Shown here in pieces: positions 14,874-15,168 of a stretch of DNA of 15,168 nt (position 1 is its first letter; each line of letters begins with the position of its first letter). A model generated the notes under the pieces. The model did no database searches. It saw only the letters and a list, made by a program, of their open reading frames with translations, and was not told the DNA's origin. The DNA lies in NCBI GenBank assembly GCA_003249625.1, contig QKII01000341.1, forward strand, positions 1 through 15,168, written 5' to 3'. The stretch is from Propionivibrio sp. (GTDB lineage Bacteria > Pseudomonadota > Gammaproteobacteria > Burkholderiales > Rhodocyclaceae). A program made the translations under genes and the position numbers.

Positions 14874-15168
14874 TCAGGCAAGCAGGGCGACAGCCTTGAT
14901 CTGTGCCCAGACATTCAAGCCAGGTGCGATTCCGAGCTCTCGCCTTGAGCGTTCAGTAATGCGAGCGAGCAGGGCCGTGGAGCCGACATGCATCTGAACC
15001 AGCACATGCCCCGGCGTGTCGGTTGCCGTCACGGCGCTGACGGTCGCTGGCAGGATATTGAGAATGCTCGACGCGTGCGGCTTTTCCAGCGCGATGCTGA
15101 TGTCACGGGCGTGAATGCGACAGCGCAGCCGGCTTCCGGGCGGCTCGTTGCGGTGTCCGACGTGGAGG
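14874..15168 (-). CDS. modC: molybdate ABC importer ATPase ModC, C-terminal part (5' partial)
   Basis: Ninety-seven residues are visible on the minus strand, ending at TGA (14874-14876); the start and the ATPase core lie beyond the window. The visible part is the C-terminal TOBE/Mop domain that binds molybdate and regulates ModC. It includes RLRCRIHARDISIALEKP, SSILNILPATVSAV, and the ending ARITERSRRELGIAPG then VWAQIKAVALLA, which lines up with the E. coli ModC tail as I remember it (ARISPWARDELAI, then YAQIKSVSI). The protein drives molybdate uptake with ModAB, supplying molybdenum cofactor enzymes. It is probably the third gene of a modABC operon that continues with the small hypothetical and GNAT genes. 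The assignment is strong despite truncation. Confidence 0.88.
   Translation of the reverse strand, partial: LHVGHRNEPPGSRLRCRIHARDISIALEKPHASSILNILPATVSAVTATDTPGHVLVQMHVGSTALLARITERSRRELGIAPGLNVWAQIKAVALLA

Overview
The window looks like a stretch of chromosome from a GC-rich betaproteobacterium, most likely of the Rhodocyclales type. This is an inference from codon use, a HoxU-like diaphorase subunit, a DUF1993 protein and the general style of the genes. I could not run a search to confirm it. No tRNA, rRNA, CRISPR array, insertion sequence or attachment site was recognised.

Layout. (1) Positions 1-2748 (+) hold the end of a flavin/iron-sulfur redox complex: a NuoF/HoxF-type subunit fused to a GltD-like NAD(P)H oxidoreductase (5' end outside the window), then a HoxU-like iron-sulfur subunit. 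(2) Positions 2772-3756 (+) hold a small exported protein of unknown function and a DUF1993 protein. (3) Positions 3883-13983 (+) hold one long transport cassette. Importer 1 is binding protein, ATPase, permease. A Cof-like HAD phosphatase follows. Importer 2 is binding protein, permease, ATPase. A LysR regulator closes the cassette. Both importers have the Fbp/Afu-type layout, with a periplasmic binding protein and a permease of two fused transport domains. (4) Positions 14021-15168 (-) hold a convergent group: modC (molybdate importer ATPase, partial), a small unknown protein and a GNAT acetyltransferase, tightly spaced and probably co-transcribed.

The most notable part is the cassette. Two importers flank a HAD phosphatase. 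Neither binding protein has the tandem tyrosines of true ferric-binding proteins. Importer 2's binding protein carries a His-Asp pair and a Glu with the spacing I recall for the hexose-phosphate binder AfuA. A working hypothesis is uptake of phosphorylated small organic molecules followed by dephosphorylation.

The cassette is also damaged as sequenced. Both ATPase genes and the HAD gene carry a reading-frame break. The second ATPase also has Gln in place of the catalytic Walker B Glu. The flanking genes show no such lesions. Either the cassette is decaying in this strain, or the sequence contains clustered indel errors. The Glu-to-Gln change is not explained by indel errors.
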